In this document: positions 11,229-25,496 of the stretch, in pieces
Position numbering within the stretch: the first letter of the stretch is position 1
Layout of the letters: the number at the start of each line of letters is the position of its first letter
From: Ricinus communis
Lineage: Eukaryota > Streptophyta > Magnoliopsida > Malpighiales > Euphorbiaceae
Direction: 5' to 3'
Assembly: GCF_019578655.1 (NCBI RefSeq)
Contig: NC_063260.1
Coordinates: forward strand, 21,910,888-21,974,887
Length of the DNA stretch: 64,000 nt
Made by a program: the position numbers and the translations under genes
Notes under the pieces: generated by a model
The model's input: only the letters and a program-made list of their open reading frames with translations
Databases searched by the model: none
What the model was told of the DNA's origin: nothing

Positions 11229-13977
11229 ATGTCGGAACCGAGACGTTTGAGAGGTCATAAAGCAACCGCCACGTGCTGCATAGCCTCACGTGACCGTCCT
11301 GGCGTCGTAGCCACCGCCGGCGAGGTACTACTCTTAAATACTTCTCACACTCGCTCATTTAACTGGGATGAAAGTTTTAATTTTCCATTTCAAAATTTGT
11401 ATGCTCTTGGGTATGAGTAAATTTTTATTTTTTTCTTTCTGGGTTCTTAAATTCCTTTTCTTCTTTCTATTTTTTCAAAAGAATTTGATTTTGATGATAA
11501 CAACGACATAGGATGGTCGCGTTTGCTGGTTTGATATGAGATGCAAAGATGCTCAGCTTATGATGGAGGTTGGGGACCAACCTATTTCTTCTCTGTGTTT
11601 TAAGCCAGGTCAGCTCTCCCTTTATTATTATACAGTTTTAATTCTATAAGTTCTAAAATCTATTAATAAATTTTAATTCATGTGTTTGGCTCAGGGAACG
11701 AAAACATCTTTTATGTATCCTCAGGAAGTGAAGTCAAGTGTTTTGATATGCACATGGTAATGCCTTTTCTATTTATTTATTTCATTTTGTTCTTTTACTA
11801 TCGTATACTGTGGTTTTAAATCTACGAAATTAGTGATTACAATGCATTTTGTAAGTAAAGGCTACATCGGGGAAGCTATTGCAGAGCTATAATCATAATA
11901 AGGAGGAAATAAATCAGGTAACTATTTTTCACTGTAAACTTTAACGTTTATTTTGATATTTTATGAATTGTTGTTGACACATGGTCAACACTCTTTAACA
12001 AGTGAAAGCTTTTAATTTCTGCAGATTGCTTGCAACTCAAAGGCAGCTTTTCTTGCGTCAACAGATGATGGTGGCAATGTTAAGGTACTATATGTTTCTT
12101 TTCCCCTTCTATTTCATTGTTTCTTTATATTTTGTTATGTTTGATGTATATTCTAGTTACTATTTAGTTAGGAGGAATGACAGATTTTAATGTAATCTTC
12201 ATGGCAGATTATTGATATTCGTCAGCATTGCCTTTTCAAAACATTGAGAGCTGGACATACCAGTGTATCCTTACTCTTTATTTTGTGATCTTCTTCATGC
12301 ATTGCCTTCTTAAACCATTGTGCGACATTCAAGCATAAAGTGCACACTTGATTTTTCAACAGCTATGCACGTGTCTTACAACAGGGATTTGGTAGTTACT
12401 TATTCAACCTTTTATGACACTTAACTGCGTTATAGATTTGTAGCAGTGTGCAGTTCATTCCTTGGAGACCTTGGGGAGGTAATTCTTTGAGCCTATATTT
12501 TTTCTTTTGTTTTTTCGAATTTGAAAATCTCCACTCCCTCTCCTACCATCTTTGTATGAAATGCACACAGCTGCAGGACTTTGCTAGAATCACATCCATG
12601 CACTTGTTACTGGAGGTCCATCAGCGATCAGATCAATGGCGTGATCTGATGTCTTAATATTAGGTACCTTAGCAAGTAGGAGGTTACATTGTACATTCAT
12701 CTGCCCAAACAGGGATTTACATACTCCAATTCTCAACCAAAAGCCTATAGGCATATTTGAGTTGCTGACCTGCTTTATTTGTCTGTTATATGAATGAAAG
12801 GGATGATTATTGGGAAAGGAGGATGGTATTTCCAAGGAGAAGCTTATATGATATTTGTAAAGGCCTTATTGTAGGTCTCCATCTTTTGTAAGACTAAATA
12901 GAAGATCAATTTGAAGTCCCTATTACCTGTTGCTTGATAGAAGTACATGAGAATATTGCTTTGTTTAGAATTTTGGCTGCCTTAAAAATATTTGGGAATG
13001 GTGATTACTATTTCTTGCTCCTACTTAGGAGCACTCTTGTCCTTGGCATATTGATCATCTGCGCTACTTTTTATCAGTTATTACTGGAGGTCTCGACTCA
13101 AAGCTTGTCATGTGGGACTTCTCCAAAGGCCGCCCAACCAAAATTGTCGATTTTGGTACATGCATCTCATGTTCTGTTCGATTTTTTCTTGTTCTTTGCT
13201 TCTTGTATGTCTTAGCCTGTATAACATTGTCGGTCTTCCTGTAAGTGTTCTATAAGTGTTCATTGATCTATTCACCTATTAGGTACTGTTGTGATCTTTT
13301 GTTTTCAATGTAGGTTTGCCTGAAATGAAGGATAGTAACACGACACAATGTGTCAATCCTGCTTTTGTTCATGCAATAGCAGTTCCAGATGCTGATATGT
13401 TAGACAAGTCAGGCAAAATTTGTGTTGTTGCTAGGGGTGATGGGATTGTTGATGTGATCAACATTGAATCCGAACTTGCAGCTGTTAGGACAAAAATTAC
13501 CACCAAAGCTCGTAAAGGATCTCAATCAACGTCTAAGGACAGCAATACAACTGCAGGTACACAAAGTAGTATGTTGCATTTCGATTACTCTCTGGGTGGC
13601 CATGTGGCAGCTGCGTCTTGTGTGGCATTCTCGCTGTTTGGAGAGAGGGGGAAGTTCATAATATCAGGTGGGAATGACAAGTCAGTAAAGGTATGGGATT
13701 GCTCCAGATATCCTGATGTAGGGCCAAGTAACAGCAATAACGACATTCTTCATCTTAACATTAATATGAGCAAAAAGGTGAGTTTTCATAGCCTATTCTA
13801 TGAGATTAATCAGCTTTATTTTTCATTTCTTATTTAAATTTTGCATTGTTTGTTTTACAACTTTTCATCCACTTGGCTCTTTGACAGGTCAATTGGCTCT
13901 GTACCACCCCAAGTGAATCAGAAAACCTTGTCGTCTGTGACACAACTAAAGTAGTGAAGGTCTATTCTGTTTCATAG
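11229..13977 (+). CDS. WDR53: WD40 repeat protein, WDR53-like
   Basis: Ten coding exons: 11229-11324, 11512-11608, 11695-11756, 11861-11917, 12025-12084, 12208-12264, 12436-12478, 13078-13155, 13314-13777 and 13888-13977. Joined they give one frame of 367 aa. The protein starts MSEPRRLRGHKATATCCIAS and carries WD40 strands ending in VCWFDMR, VKCFDMH, VKIIDIR, LVMWDFSK and VKVWDCS, which should form one beta-propeller. The segments RAGHTS, VQFIPWRPW and ITGGLDSK are characteristic of the plant and animal WDR53 group. The sequences WFDMR and IIDIR resemble the DWD box of substrate receptors for CUL4-DDB1 ubiquitin ligases, but that role is inference. A Ser/Thr/Lys-rich loop at about residues 225-255 interrupts the propeller. 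It is the likely orthologue of At5g45760. Confidence 0.9.
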
Positions 13978-15321
13978 GTTAGAATTGCAAGATTGTCAAC
14001 TCCAGTCGATTCTATTTCATATATGCCTGTTTGTTGATTTTCCATTTTAAAAGATGGGCTATTGGCATGGTCTCCGGAGGAAACTTTCCATCAAATATCA
14101 CTGATGCGCTAGGGTAAATAGAGCGAGTATGCCTACCCTGCATTTCTTGCCACACGAGTGAAGACGACAAGTGCCTGGAGCATCAAACTAATACAAGTTA
14201 GGATTTACCGGTATTTAGCATGTATCAGTTAAATGGTTGAATAGTTTTTTCTTTTTTTTGCTGTAACTTTGTCCAATGTAAAAGCGATGATGTCCATCAT
14301 TATACAAACACCATACGGGGATGTTGCTGACTTGCTGTTATAGAACTAGAAGATTAGTATTCTCATTATTTTTAGCATGAAGATGAGTTTAATACAGATA
14401 TGAAAAGTTTTCATTGTTTAAAACCTTGGCAGTAAGCTTATTTGTGGTGGGCTATTACATTTGTGCATCAAATCTTCACTATTCGTCAATAGCTTTGTGG
14501 GTAAGGAGAATTTATCAGTTACAGTCACGGGCAGACGTACTTAGCCATGTTTGAATATTGTTGGTCAAGTATCAACTCTCAACACAGCTGGATTATTGAG
14601 TTCATCTAAAACACTTGGATCCAGTTTCGTTTTGTATAACCTATTCAGAAACTGCAATTGGTTGGCTGATATGTTATCCTAAAAGGCTCTTTCTTAACAG
14701 TAATTTTTGTGATGACCACTGAGCCTTAACTGCATGGATTGGAGGTTAACTCAGTTGTATTACCCCTTCTGATTAATGCAAATACTGTACCTATCTTTGT
14801 TAAAAAAAAAAGATAAAAATTTATGTTATCAATTTTGGTGAGGCCACTCTCCTGACTCCTGCGGACTATGTGGGGGCTGTGGGCTGTTCCAGTAATGGGT
14901 TCCTAATGCCAGCCGCAGCCTTATGTTATATATATATGCATCTTATAAGAGGAGGGACTTGCATTGAAAGCTTGTCAGTTGAAGACGTGGCCTGCCCAAC
15001 CGAAGCCTTCCTTAAACTTCCCGCAAAAAATTCAAATACCCAACAGAAATGGACATTGCTTCTCATTTCTCTCTGCAAAACAGACACAGACGACACCAAC
15101 GCCTCAACCTCCTTACCCCACCAACCACACCACACCACCATCTCTTCACCATTACAAAAATGCCAGTATCACCTTCTCCTTCACACCAACAACACTCCAC
15201 CACCCCAGCTTTTGTTAGGGTATTTGATATAAAAACAAGAAAGATTGAGCATCCTCCTGGAAATATTGAAGTTATATTTGATTTCTTTAAGCTATAGGGT
15301 GGAAGTAGTAATTGAGCAAAG
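13978..15321 (+). promoter_or_regulatory. CESA8 upstream region and leader
   Basis: Holds the WDR53 3' end and then the CESA8 promoter. TTATATATATATGC at about 14926-14937 is a good TATA box. ACCAACC at 15120-15126, within the likely leader, matches the AC-II type element bound by secondary-wall MYB factors such as MYB46, which fits the expected xylem expression. The leader is rich in C and A. Short frames at 14870-15297 lie in this leader and look non-coding. Confidence 0.45.
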
Positions 15322-18300
15322 ATGATGGAATCTGGAGTTCCTATATGCCATACCTGTGGTGAACAGGTGGGTCTTAATGCAAATGGAGAGCTGTTTGTTG
15401 CTTGCCATGACTGTAATTTCCCCATGTGCAAATCTTGTTTTGAGTTTGAGATCAAGGAGGGAAGGAAGGCATGCTTGCGTTGTGCCTCTCCTTTTGATGG
15501 TACAATCTATCTTAGAGTTCTCTTTTGCTAATTTTTATTTTTATTTTCGAGTTGTTACACTATGGCTGTATGTACATGCTACACACACACACACACACGC
15601 ACACACACACACGCACACACACACACACACACACATATATGCATACACACACAACGTTCTTTCAATACTCTAATGCTATTGTGTCGATTTTTTCTGAAGT
15701 ATGTGAACGAAAGAAAATATCTTATAGAAGTCTAGTTCCTCAATCATTTCTTGCATTTTCTTTTTCCATGTCTTTGCAAGTCATAGTTTTGGAAAGAATT
15801 TGGAAACATTGACCTTATTTGCTAATTTTCTTCCTATTACAAATTAATTTTTCAGTCTTATCGCCCTCACTACTTAGTTTATAAGCTGATTTCATGACTC
15901 AAATCTCCAGAAAACTTGTTGGATAATGGTGATACAAAGGCAACTAGCAACCAATCCACAACGACATCTCACCTCAATAATCCTCAGGTAATTCTTAAAA
16001 TCAATTACAGAAAGAAGTCGATAACGCTGAGTTTTAAATATAAAAACTTCTGCAAATATGATAAAGTTCTCTCTATAGTTTCCTTCCTTGTCCGTATATG
16101 ACATTCGACCTGTTTGTGTATGGGGTTTCAAATATTAGGACTCAAAACAGATTTCTCTAACTCATCTTGGTTTGCACAGGATGTTGGAATTCATGCAAGA
16201 CACGTCAGTAGTGTTTCAACAGTGGATAGTGGTAAGTGATACTGATGTATTCCTGAATAATATTTATGGCATGTTTCAGGATTTGAATAGTGTATTAATC
16301 AACTCCTGTCATGTTTTCATGAAGAAATGAATGATGAGTTTGGGAATCCAATCTGGAAAAATCGAGTGGAGAGTTGGAAAGATAAAAAGCACAAGAAGAA
16401 AAAAAGTGCTCCTAAGCCTGAAAAGGAGCCAGCTGAAATTCCACCCGAGCAGCAGATGGAAGAAAAGCCGTAAGTATAAAGAGAACTCAAATCCAAATCC
16501 TCATATAGTCATATTTTTAATGCAACCCAAATTCAACTTATCTGATTTGATACAGTGCATAGAAAGGAAATGAAGTAATGAGCTTATTCTAAGACATCAT
16601 TTCAATTTAATCTGTCTGTAAAATCTTGTCAGGGACTTCCACAGTGGTTGAAGGTTCGACATTTTCCCAGTAGTTATTAATTCGAATTTTTCACTAGATC
16701 AAGTTGTTAATTAAAATAATGAATCTACCAGCAAAGCATCGATGACTTGATGACTCTTGATGTGTTGTTATTTTCCATTTGAGTCGTTCAATTGTTGCTA
16801 GATGGATTCATTACAATATCATCTAACAGAAGTGAAAGGATAAAGGGTATTCTGACTTTGCTGCATGTGCTAGAAAAATTATGGCATGGAGTTTCTTCTC
16901 TTTTGTCAATACATGGAGATTTTATACAGGACGGATTAAACTGAACAGCAGTTATTAGGCCATCCAATGTCAATAGATAACTTGAACAACTTCTATGTAT
17001 TTGTGAATCTTGATGGGTTTAAATTTCTTTTTGATGCATCAATTTTGTTTCCCATGTTTCTTTTACAGAGATATAAATTGCCTTTTGCAGGTCTGGGGAG
17101 GCTGCAGAGCCACTTTCAGAACTTATTCCACTCTCACCCAACAAACTCACTCCATACAGGGCTGTGATAATTATGCGATTGATCATTCTGGGGCTTTTCT
17201 TCCACTACAGATTAACACATCCTGTGGATAGCGCTTATGCCCTATGGCTTACTTCAGTCATATGTGAGATTTGGTTTGCATTTTCATGGGTGCTGGATCA
17301 GTTTCCTAAGTGGAGTCCTGTCAATAGGATAACATACATTGATAGGCTATCCGCAAGGTAAATTTCAATGTGGAACTTTCTATTTTCTACTAAATTTTAA
17401 AGTTCAAATCTTATGAGAGCTCACTCCTATGTTAGAAAGTATTATATCTTGATCAAATCTCTATATTATGCAAAATTTCACCATTCTTGTTTTGGGGGTT
17501 ATTGAAGTCTGAATATTTTATTGTTAAACCTGGTGTACAGATATTAATTTGTCAATTATATGGTTTTACCTCAATGTCATGCCAGGTATGAGAGGGAGGG
17601 TGAGCCTTCTCAGCTTGCTGCAGTTGACTTCTTCGTGAGTACTGTTGATCCATTGAAAGAACCTCCATTGATCACCGCCAATACAGTGCTTTCCATCCTT
17701 GCTCTAGACTATCCTGTGGACAAAGTCTCCTGCTATGTTTCTGATGATGGCGCTTCCATGCTTACATTTGAATCCTTAGCAGAAACAGCTGAATTTGCAA
17801 GGAAGTGGGTTCCATTTTGCAAAAAGTTCTCAATTGAACCAAGGGCTCCTGAATTTTACTTCTCTCAGAAGATTGATTACTTGAAAGACAAGGTGCAACC
17901 TTCTTTTGTGAAAGAACGTAGAGCAATGAAAGTAAGCACAACTCGTCCCAACTCTTGGATATTCTCGCTATTTTAATGTGGGGATTAAATTGGTTTGTAT
18001 GCTGAGTATCAGTTTGAAGACATTTCATCATTGCCTTCTATTTTTGGCTACAGAGAGATTACGAAGAGTACAAAGTTCGTGTAAATGCCTTAGTAGCGAA
18101 GGCTCAGAAAACACCTGAGGAAGGTTGGACTATGCAGGATGGAACACCTTGGCCTGGAAATAACACGCGCGACCACCCTGGCATGATTCAGGTTAACTGT
18201 TCATACTGTAGAAAGCTATTTTGTCACTGCATCAACTGCGCTATTTGACCTTTTAATTAATCTTTAGCCAACAGCTCATGTCCATATCCACTTATAGATA

Positions 18301-21011
18301 TAGATCTAGCTGAGGAAGTGCTTTTATATATATTGAAGTTTCAAAGTCCTCATAAGGCCTATTACAGGTTTTCCTTGGAAACACTGGAGCTCGCGATTTA
18401 GAAGGAAATGAACTCCCACGACTTGTATATGTGTCCAGAGAGAAGAGACCTGGCTACCAGCATCACAAAAAGGCTGGTGCTGAAAATGCTCTGGTGTGTA
18501 CAAACAGTTTAAGATCAATAATGTCTCATATGCAATTCAATAATGTATTAATACTTTCATGAATATTTCATACAGGTGAGAGTGTCTGCAGTTCTCACAA
18601 ATGCTCCCTTCATCCTCAATCTTGATTGTGACCACTATGTAAACAATAGTAAGGCAGTTAGAGAAGCAATGTGCTTCCTGATGGACCCACAAGTTGGTCG
18701 AGATGTATGCTATGTACAGTTCCCTCAGAGGTTTGATGGCATAGATAAGAGTGATCGATATGCCAACAGAAACGTGGTTTTCTTTGATGTAAGATAAATC
18801 CAACATAATCTCCCCATTAATTTCATTATTTATGTTACTCATATATCTTAAAGAGATCTAGTTTCTGAAACATAAATATGTTATGCTCTACTGATAGCCA
18901 GTGAAGTGAATTAGTTCCGAATATAGATAGTGAATTAGTTCCGAATTAGTTCCAAATGAATTAGGAATTTTTTTGTTTTCTCACGATTCTTTCAATTCTA
19001 TTTCAGGTTAACATGAAGGGACTCGATGGCATTCAAGGACCAGTATATGTGGGAACAGGTTGTGTATTCAATAGGCAAGCACTTTATGGCTATGGGCCTC
19101 CTTCTATGCCCAGCTTGCCTAAGAGTTCCTCCTCCTGCTTTGGTTGCTGCTCCAAGAAGAAGCAGCCCACAAAAGATCTCGCTGAGGTTTATCGTGATGC
19201 AAAACGAGAGGATCTGAATGCTGCCATCTTTAACCTTACAGAGATTGATAGTGAGTTTCATTTTTCTTAAGAAAATTGGATTCTGATTAGCTAAGTTTTC
19301 CTATCCTAAGCATTTTGGGGTTTAAACTCATGTAGATTATGATGAGTATGAGAAATCAATGCTGATCTCCCAGTTGAGCTTTGAGAAAACTTTTGGCTTG
19401 TCATCTGTTTTTATTGAGTCTACACTAATGCCTAATGGAGGAGTACCTGAATCTGTCAATCCATCAACACTCATCAAGGAAGCAATTCAAGTTATTAGCT
19501 GCAGCTATGAAGAGAAAACTGAATGGGGAAAAGAGGTAAAGCTTCCATTACTCAGTTCAGTATGATATTTTGGTCCCATTTTTGAAATTCAACTATATAC
19601 ATGAGGAAAGAGCCCATTTCCTTGAACAGACTCTGCTTTCCTCTCCTATCAATTGTCTATTCCTTCTGAATCACTGTTATATCCTTCACTTGGTTGACTT
19701 AGTTGAGAAGATTATGCTACTTGTGCAGTTGTTCTATTACGTTTACATTTCAGCGAGTTGTTTGATTTTGGTTTTCTGGAGAAATCAGTCTGTATGTCTT
19801 TTCTTCTCAGATTGGTTGGATATATGGTTCAGTCACGGAGGATATCTTGAGTGGCTTCAAGATGCACTGCCGAGGATGGCGATCAATTTACTGCATGCCC
19901 GTAAGGCCTGCATTCAAAGGGTCTGCACCCATCAATCTGTCTGATAGATTGCATCAGGTTCTCCGGTGGGCTCTTGGGTCTGTGGAAATTTTCTTGAGCA
20001 GACACTGTCCTCTCTGGTATGGGTATGGAGGAGGACGTCTTAAATGGCTTCAAAGGCTGGCTTATATTAACACCATTGTTTATCCTTTTACATCCCTCCC
20101 TCTCATTGCCTACTGTACACTTCCAGCAATTTGTCTTCTCACAGGAAAATTTATCATACCTACGGTAATTTCTATAACTGATCTTTTCCTCATCTTAAAA
20201 GTATAATGGCTTTTACACTTGTCATTATAATGAGAACTAAAGAAGTTCAAGGCTTGGGATTTTTTTTCATGTGTTAGTGCTTCATAAACCATTGAAAATT
20301 GAAAGCATGCATAGATTTCTGTAATCAAACAAAAATAATTGTTTGCTACATATATCTTCTTGTGTTTGTGTTTTGGAGATCACTTAGTTGATGCACTGAC
20401 TCATCATCATTACAATGATCCAGCTTTCAAACCTGGCAAGCATGCTATTTCTTGCCCTCTTCATCTCCATTATTGTAACTGCAATCCTTGAGCTACGATG
20501 GAGTGGTGTAGGCATAGAAGATCTGTGGCGTAATGAGCAGTTCTGGGTGATAGGAGGTGTATCAGCCCATCTCTTTGCTGTCTTCCAAGGATTTCTGAAA
20601 ATGTTGGCAGGCATTGATACCAATTTCACAGTCACTGCAAAAGCAGCAGAGGATACAGATTTTGGGGAGCTCTACATTGTCAAGTGGACAACAGTTCTGA
20701 TCCCTCCAACGAGCCTTATCATTATCAATATAGTTGGTGTAGTTGCTGGATTCTCTGATGCACTTAACAAAGGATATGAGGCATGGGGGCCTCTCTTTGG
20801 CAAGGTGTTTTTCGCCTTCTGGGTGATTTTCCATCTGTATCCATTCCTCAAAGGTCTCATGGGCCGCCAAAACAGAACACCAACCATTGTTGTTCTCTGG
20901 TCGGTGCTATTGGCCTCTGTCTTCTCTCTTGTTTGGGTGAAAATCAATCCATTTGTTAGCAAAGTTGACAACTCGGCCATTGCTGCAAGCTGCATTTCTA
21001 TAGATTGCTGA
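15322..21011 (+). CDS. CESA8: Cellulose synthase A catalytic subunit 8 (secondary wall)
   Basis: Thirteen coding exons: 15322-15499, 15911-15987, 16180-16231, 16325-16469, 17091-17357, 17586-17931, 18054-18191, 18368-18493, 18576-18788, 19007-19250, 19336-19535, 19811-20164 and 20424-21011. They join to 975 aa, near the usual 978-985 of CESA8. The start MMES is the CESA8 type. A zinc finger has cysteines at 9, 12, 28, 31, 36, 39, 51 and 54. Catalytic family 2 glycosyltransferase motifs are present: DDG at about 293, DCD at about 460, TED at about 671 and QVLRW at about 711. FTVTAK follows, then the C-terminal membrane segments and the end SCISIDC. The enzyme adds glucose from UDP-glucose to growing cellulose chains. 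In Arabidopsis it works with CESA4 and CESA7 in plasma-membrane rosettes making xylem secondary walls (mutant irx1). No defect is seen. Confidence 0.96.
15580..15653. repeat. (CA)n microsatellite in CESA8 intron 1
   Basis: A run of about 37 CA units, with three CG interruptions and a short TATATG break, inside the first intron of CESA8. The overlapping His/Thr repeat frames are translations of this run and are not genes. Confidence 0.95.
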
Positions 21012-23382
21012 GATCCCATCAAGACATTTGCCGCCTCTCTTTTCACCTCATTCATGGGACTTTTAAGCCTTTGGAGACTAGGTATATGCCTGTGAATATG
21101 TACACTTCCACTCATCATGAAATTGAGAAATGCAGTTTTTTCTCAACTGCATTATGATATATTCCAGTAAGTTTTGAACATACCAATCTTTTTTGTTATG
21201 ATGTTTACCGTGAGCAAAATTGATGCAAAGATGAAAATTTGTTGATTCGTATGAATAGACATTCTCTACGCGTCCTATCAATTTCTTGTCTAGATTTGAT
21301 TTCATAAGAGTTTGTTCTGAAACTCTTGGTCATAAACATCCGCATTATAGAGAAGTTTTCTAGGCTGATACTCTGACAACAAGATGGACCCCATATATAG
21401 TGTTGGGTCCACCCTCCAACCTAATGTCAGAGAAATACAGCAAGTCAGTAGTGGTCTTTAAGAATCTCTCTAGTTCACATATCACTTTCTTTATTATTAT
21501 TAGTATGTGACGAGGGCCAAGCAGCCATTTTTGTTAAAGGGACAAATAACAGGAGTACCCATACACTATAGCGAATAGTTCGTTCCCCAACGGTCACTAA
21601 CTTCACCAACTGTCCTTAAATTCTTACCGTTTTCTCGCCACTAAGAATTTTGTCTTTGTGAACACTATGGTGAACCTCTTTTCTTCTCATGGTCTCAACC
21701 TGCTGAAAAGAAAAAGATTGGGCACATAACAGTACCAAGAAATCCTCTTTCTTGCCTGAAGGTTACCTAGCACATAACAAAATCTTTTTCCCTTTCTGAA
21801 AGCAATAAAGAAAAGTTTTCTCTAGTTTCCAGCCTTTTTATAAAACGTATGACAGTACTTTCTTCGAAGCATATATATATTTCTTTAATTTCCCTTTGCA
21901 GCAAAAGAAATGGAGGGAGAAACGTAAGAGTGAGGAAACCAAAATCCCCAAGAACTTGTATCTCACTTCTCTAATCAAGAAAAGCCATATGCTTGCTTTT
22001 CAAGTTTACTCATTATTATTATTATATCTATAATGAAGGTTTGGTTTGTCTGTTCTGTTTTGTCCTCCTGTAAATTCGTTCAAGAGTTAACTAATAATAA
22101 TAATTTACTATAAATAATAGTAATTTTAGCATAGAAAATAATAAATGATGCAATATCACTTCTATTATAAAATCTTAGAATATTAATGAGAAAGGAATTC
22201 GAGTCAATGGACCAATCCAGAATTGGCAATGGTTAAGACGAGGAGAAGCTGATTCTATCTTAAAAAGATAATCCATTTCTTATTTACACTAGAAATTAGA
22301 AAATGTAGATTTCTTTGTTAATATCCTTAGTTATTATAATTATTTCAAATACTTTTATTAAATGAAAAATATAAAATTTAATTATTTAAGATGATAATTT
22401 TATGTTAAATAATAAAAGATACTTTTCTGATAATTATTTAAGAGAGTAATAATTAAGAAAAAAGACTATAATCTAAAGCGAAAAGGAAAACTTCTCTTGA
22501 AGGAGTGGGAAAAAACAAAGAGAAAGGTAAAAACTGCTGGATACCACCCAAGTAGACCCGACCCAGTCAAGCCATATAACTCCCAGCTATTATCAAATTG
22601 ATACTGTATAATTGGGTTTTCATTTCTTTTTTCTTTCTGTTTTTTTCTTATTTCTTTTTATTTTCTGATAAATCTAAATACTGAAAATATAATAATTTTT
22701 AAAAATAAAATCCTTAAAATTAATAATTAAATGGTATAACTTATAAAAAAATAAAAAATAATAATTTTTAGCAAGTCACTGTATATGAATATTAATATAA
22801 ATTTTTTTATATTAAATAAAAAAAAGATATGTGTGATAAAAATATGCTAATAAAATAATAAATTTATTAATCATATATAAACATGTCAAGTCATTAGAGT
22901 TTTATAATGCAATAAATATTAGAATTTATAAATTAGAAATTAACAATTAGGACTACTAAATTGAAAATTAATAAAAATTAGAAAAAATTATTTTAATTTT
23001 TAATTTATTTAATAATTTTATCTTTTTATCTATATCTATAAAAATTTTAAAAAAATTAAAAATCACCTACTAAAAATACTATTTTATTATTTTATACAAA
23101 TTTTCATATTTAATTATTAGTTTTAATAATTCAACTATTTAACTTTTATTTTTTCATAGATTCAGCCTAAAAATATAATTATCCCTTTCTTTTAATATCT
23201 ACCCATAGTACCTTGAGCTTTGAATGGTTGACCCTTGTAAGAAGATTTTTACTTAATATCACATCACATCCACCTACACACAATGACTTGTAAAGTTTAA
23301 TTATATTTATAGCCGTATAATATTTTAATAGACTAAATAAATAAATGTAATCTGATAAATATTTTAAATTTTTTAAAAATAT

Positions 23383-23432
<50 letters not shown>

Positions 23433-24137
23433 GTATAACTGTTTAATTAAATTAAAAGATTAAAACTATTTGATAGATCATAAAAATAGAATTTAGATAT
23501 GTATTAAATTAAAAATTAAAGAATTAGTTTACTTAATAACTACCTATCATGAAATTTTGCAGAAAAGAAAACTACCATTAAATGACATCTAGAAATAAAA
23601 TAGCAAAAAGTAAAAGAAATAGAATTACCAGAAGAAGTACTTACTTATACATACACAATATTTCCTTTTCCAAGTGGAAAAGAACTTATTGCTGATTCAG
23701 TAATGAGGTCAATTAAACTCCATTAGCTAAGTAATTTGCAAAAGGACTTTGACAAAGTTCCTTTAATTAGATTTCACTGTTTATATTAACTGACAATTAT
23801 ACCCTTGGAATTATCCTTGTCATCACATATATTTTCTGCGTAGGAAAAAAGAGCCATCATGTGAGTGCCATATAGAAAAAAGGGCTGTGAGAAAGAATCA
23901 CATAAAAAGGGGCACATTGCATTTGCAAATAGGTCAGAAATCCAAGGGTATGAAAGTAGTCTCTCCAGCAATCCACCATTTGCCCATTAATTATCTAATC
24001 TAATCCTCTTCTTCTCACTTCCCAAGCTCTCCCCTTTCTCCACTTGCAAAAGCCACACTGTACATTCACTCCCTCACTTCACCCACTCACTCACGCATAC
24101 ATTCCCTCCCCCCAAACCAAACTTCTCTTTCACAACA
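21012..24137. other. CESA8-RLP51 intergenic region
   Basis: Starts with the CESA8 3' untranslated region. From about 22,080 to 23,560 it is very AT-rich, with no reading frame and no paired repeats that I can see. It contains a long TA run (23,387-23,430). The last 150 bases are CT-rich leader sequence of the RLP51 gene. Confidence 0.5.
23387..23430. repeat. (TA)n microsatellite
   Basis: About 21 uninterrupted TA units in AT-rich intergenic DNA. Likely length-polymorphic; no function is suggested. Confidence 0.95.
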
Positions 24138-25496
24138 ATGCCACCGTCACCACCTCCAAAACCACCATTCTCACTCCCTCTCCTCCTCCTCCTCCTCCTC
24201 CTCCTCTCCACCTCCACCTCCACCTCCACAAGCACAACAACCTCCACCACCAACGCCACCACCACTATCTCCCCAACTCCCTCCCCAATCTCCAGTCCAA
24301 CCCCTCCATCCACCACTAAACCATCCTCTTCTATCCACTCCGCTTTAGACCCTAAACAACTTATAGCTCTCCAATCTTTGGACATTCCAACTACAAGAGA
24401 CCCTTGCATACAACCCTCTCCACACAACTCCACCGTTTGTGACTCTTCTTCCCCATTTCGCCACCTCATCTTTCTCCACCTCTCTAACTGTTCCTCGGAT
24501 GTTTCTTTCTCTTACACTGCCTTAAAGTCTCTCTCCACTCTCCAATCTCTCACTTTCACTAATTGCCCTATTACCCCTATTCGCTTCCCTTCAGATCTTG
24601 CTCTTTCTCTTCACTCTTTTACTTGCATTCACTCCCTCAAAAGACTTACTGGTGTCTGGCTCTCTCACTTTGTTAATCTTACTGATCTCACTGTAAGTAA
24701 TGTACCTGTCAATGCTAGTGGTCTTTATGTTGTTCTTGGTAATATGCATAAGCTTAAGTCTGTTACTATTTCAAATGCTAATGTTACTGGTTATATCCCA
24801 AAACATTTGCATCTCAATCTTACCCATGTTGATTTTTCTGGTAATAAGCTTAAAGGGAGGATACCCAGCTCAATCTCAATTCTTGAAAATCTTGAAAGTC
24901 TCGATCTTTCATCTAATACTCTAACTGGTGAAATACCTACTAATTTTGGTGACTTGATTTCTTTAAAAAACGTATCTTTGGGGTCTAATGCATTATCTGG
25001 TGAAATCCCAGATTCAATGTCAGCAATTCCAGGTTTGGTTCATGTTGATCTGAGTTCAAATCAGTTCAATGGGACAATACCGAGTTTTTTTGCAGAAATG
25101 AAGCAATTGAAATACCTGAATCTTGCTAACAATGAGTTCCATGGTGTTTTGCCTTTCAATCTTACATTTTTGAAGAGATTGGATGTGTTCAAGATTGGTG
25201 GGAACAGTAATCTGTGTTATAATCATACAATCTTATCATCAAAATTGAAGCTTGGGATTGCTCCTTGTGATAAGCATGGATTGCCAATGTCACCCCCACC
25301 TGCTAAAGATTCGTCAGCTGATAGTGAGAGTGATTCATCAGATTATGATGATAGTGACGATGATGATGATGGTTCGAGCAATAAAGGGGAGCACCATCAT
25401 GGTCCTAATAAGGTCGTTCTTGGTGTGGCAATTGGACTTTCTTCTATAGTCTTCCTCATTGTTTTCCTTATTCTTCTCTCTAAAAGGTGTGGCTGA
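24138..25496 (+). CDS. RLP51: LRR receptor-like protein, RLP51-like
   Basis: Intronless, 452 aa. The N-terminus is proline-rich, then has a poly-leucine signal peptide core (about residues 12-23, from a CTC repeat) and a Ser/Thr-rich low-complexity stretch to about 70. [15 protein letters not shown] and a DPC motif mark the LRR cap. The repeats run from about 130 to 340 and include classical plant units ([36 protein letters not shown]). A CY pair and a C-terminal cap follow. An acidic Asp/Ser stretch (about 390-412) precedes a membrane helix (about 426-447) and a five-residue tail, SKRCG, with no kinase. It should therefore act at the plasma membrane with a partner kinase. Arabidopsis RLP51 and RLP55 work with SNC2-type immune signalling. 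Position beside CESA8 and DOT4 supports the name. Confidence 0.85.
   Translation: MPPSPPPKPPFSLPLLLLLLLLLSTSTSTSTSTTTSTTNATTTISPTPSPISSPTPPSTTKPSSSIHSALDPKQLIALQSLDIPTTRDPCIQPSPHNSTVCDSSSPFRHLIFLHLSNCSSDVSFSYTALKSLSTLQSLTFTNCPITPIRFPSDLALSLHSFTCIHSLKRLTGVWLSHFVNLTDLTVSNVPVNASGLYVVLGNMHKLKSVTISNANVTGYIPKHLHLNLTHVDFSGNKLKGRIPSSISILENLESLDLSSNTLTGEIPTNFGDLISLKNVSLGSNALSGEIPDSMSAIPGLVHVDLSSNQFNGTIPSFFAEMKQLKYLNLANNEFHGVLPFNLTFLKRLDVFKIGGNSNLCYNHTILSSKLKLGIAPCDKHGLPMSPPPAKDSSADSESDSSDYDDSDDDDDGSSNKGEHHHGPNKVVLGVAIGLSSIVFLIVFLILLSKRCG

Noticed and set aside
15356..15812. Frames with His/Thr repeats in CESA8 intron 1
   Set aside because: They are translations of the CA microsatellite and lie inside an intron.
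20672..21118. 148-aa minus-strand frame under the last CESA8 exon
   Set aside because: Antisense shadow of a conserved coding exon.
24074..24469. 131-aa minus-strand frame opposite RLP51
   Set aside because: It is Glu/Val/Gly-rich sequence from the complement of CTC and CCA codon repeats in the RLP51 N-terminus.
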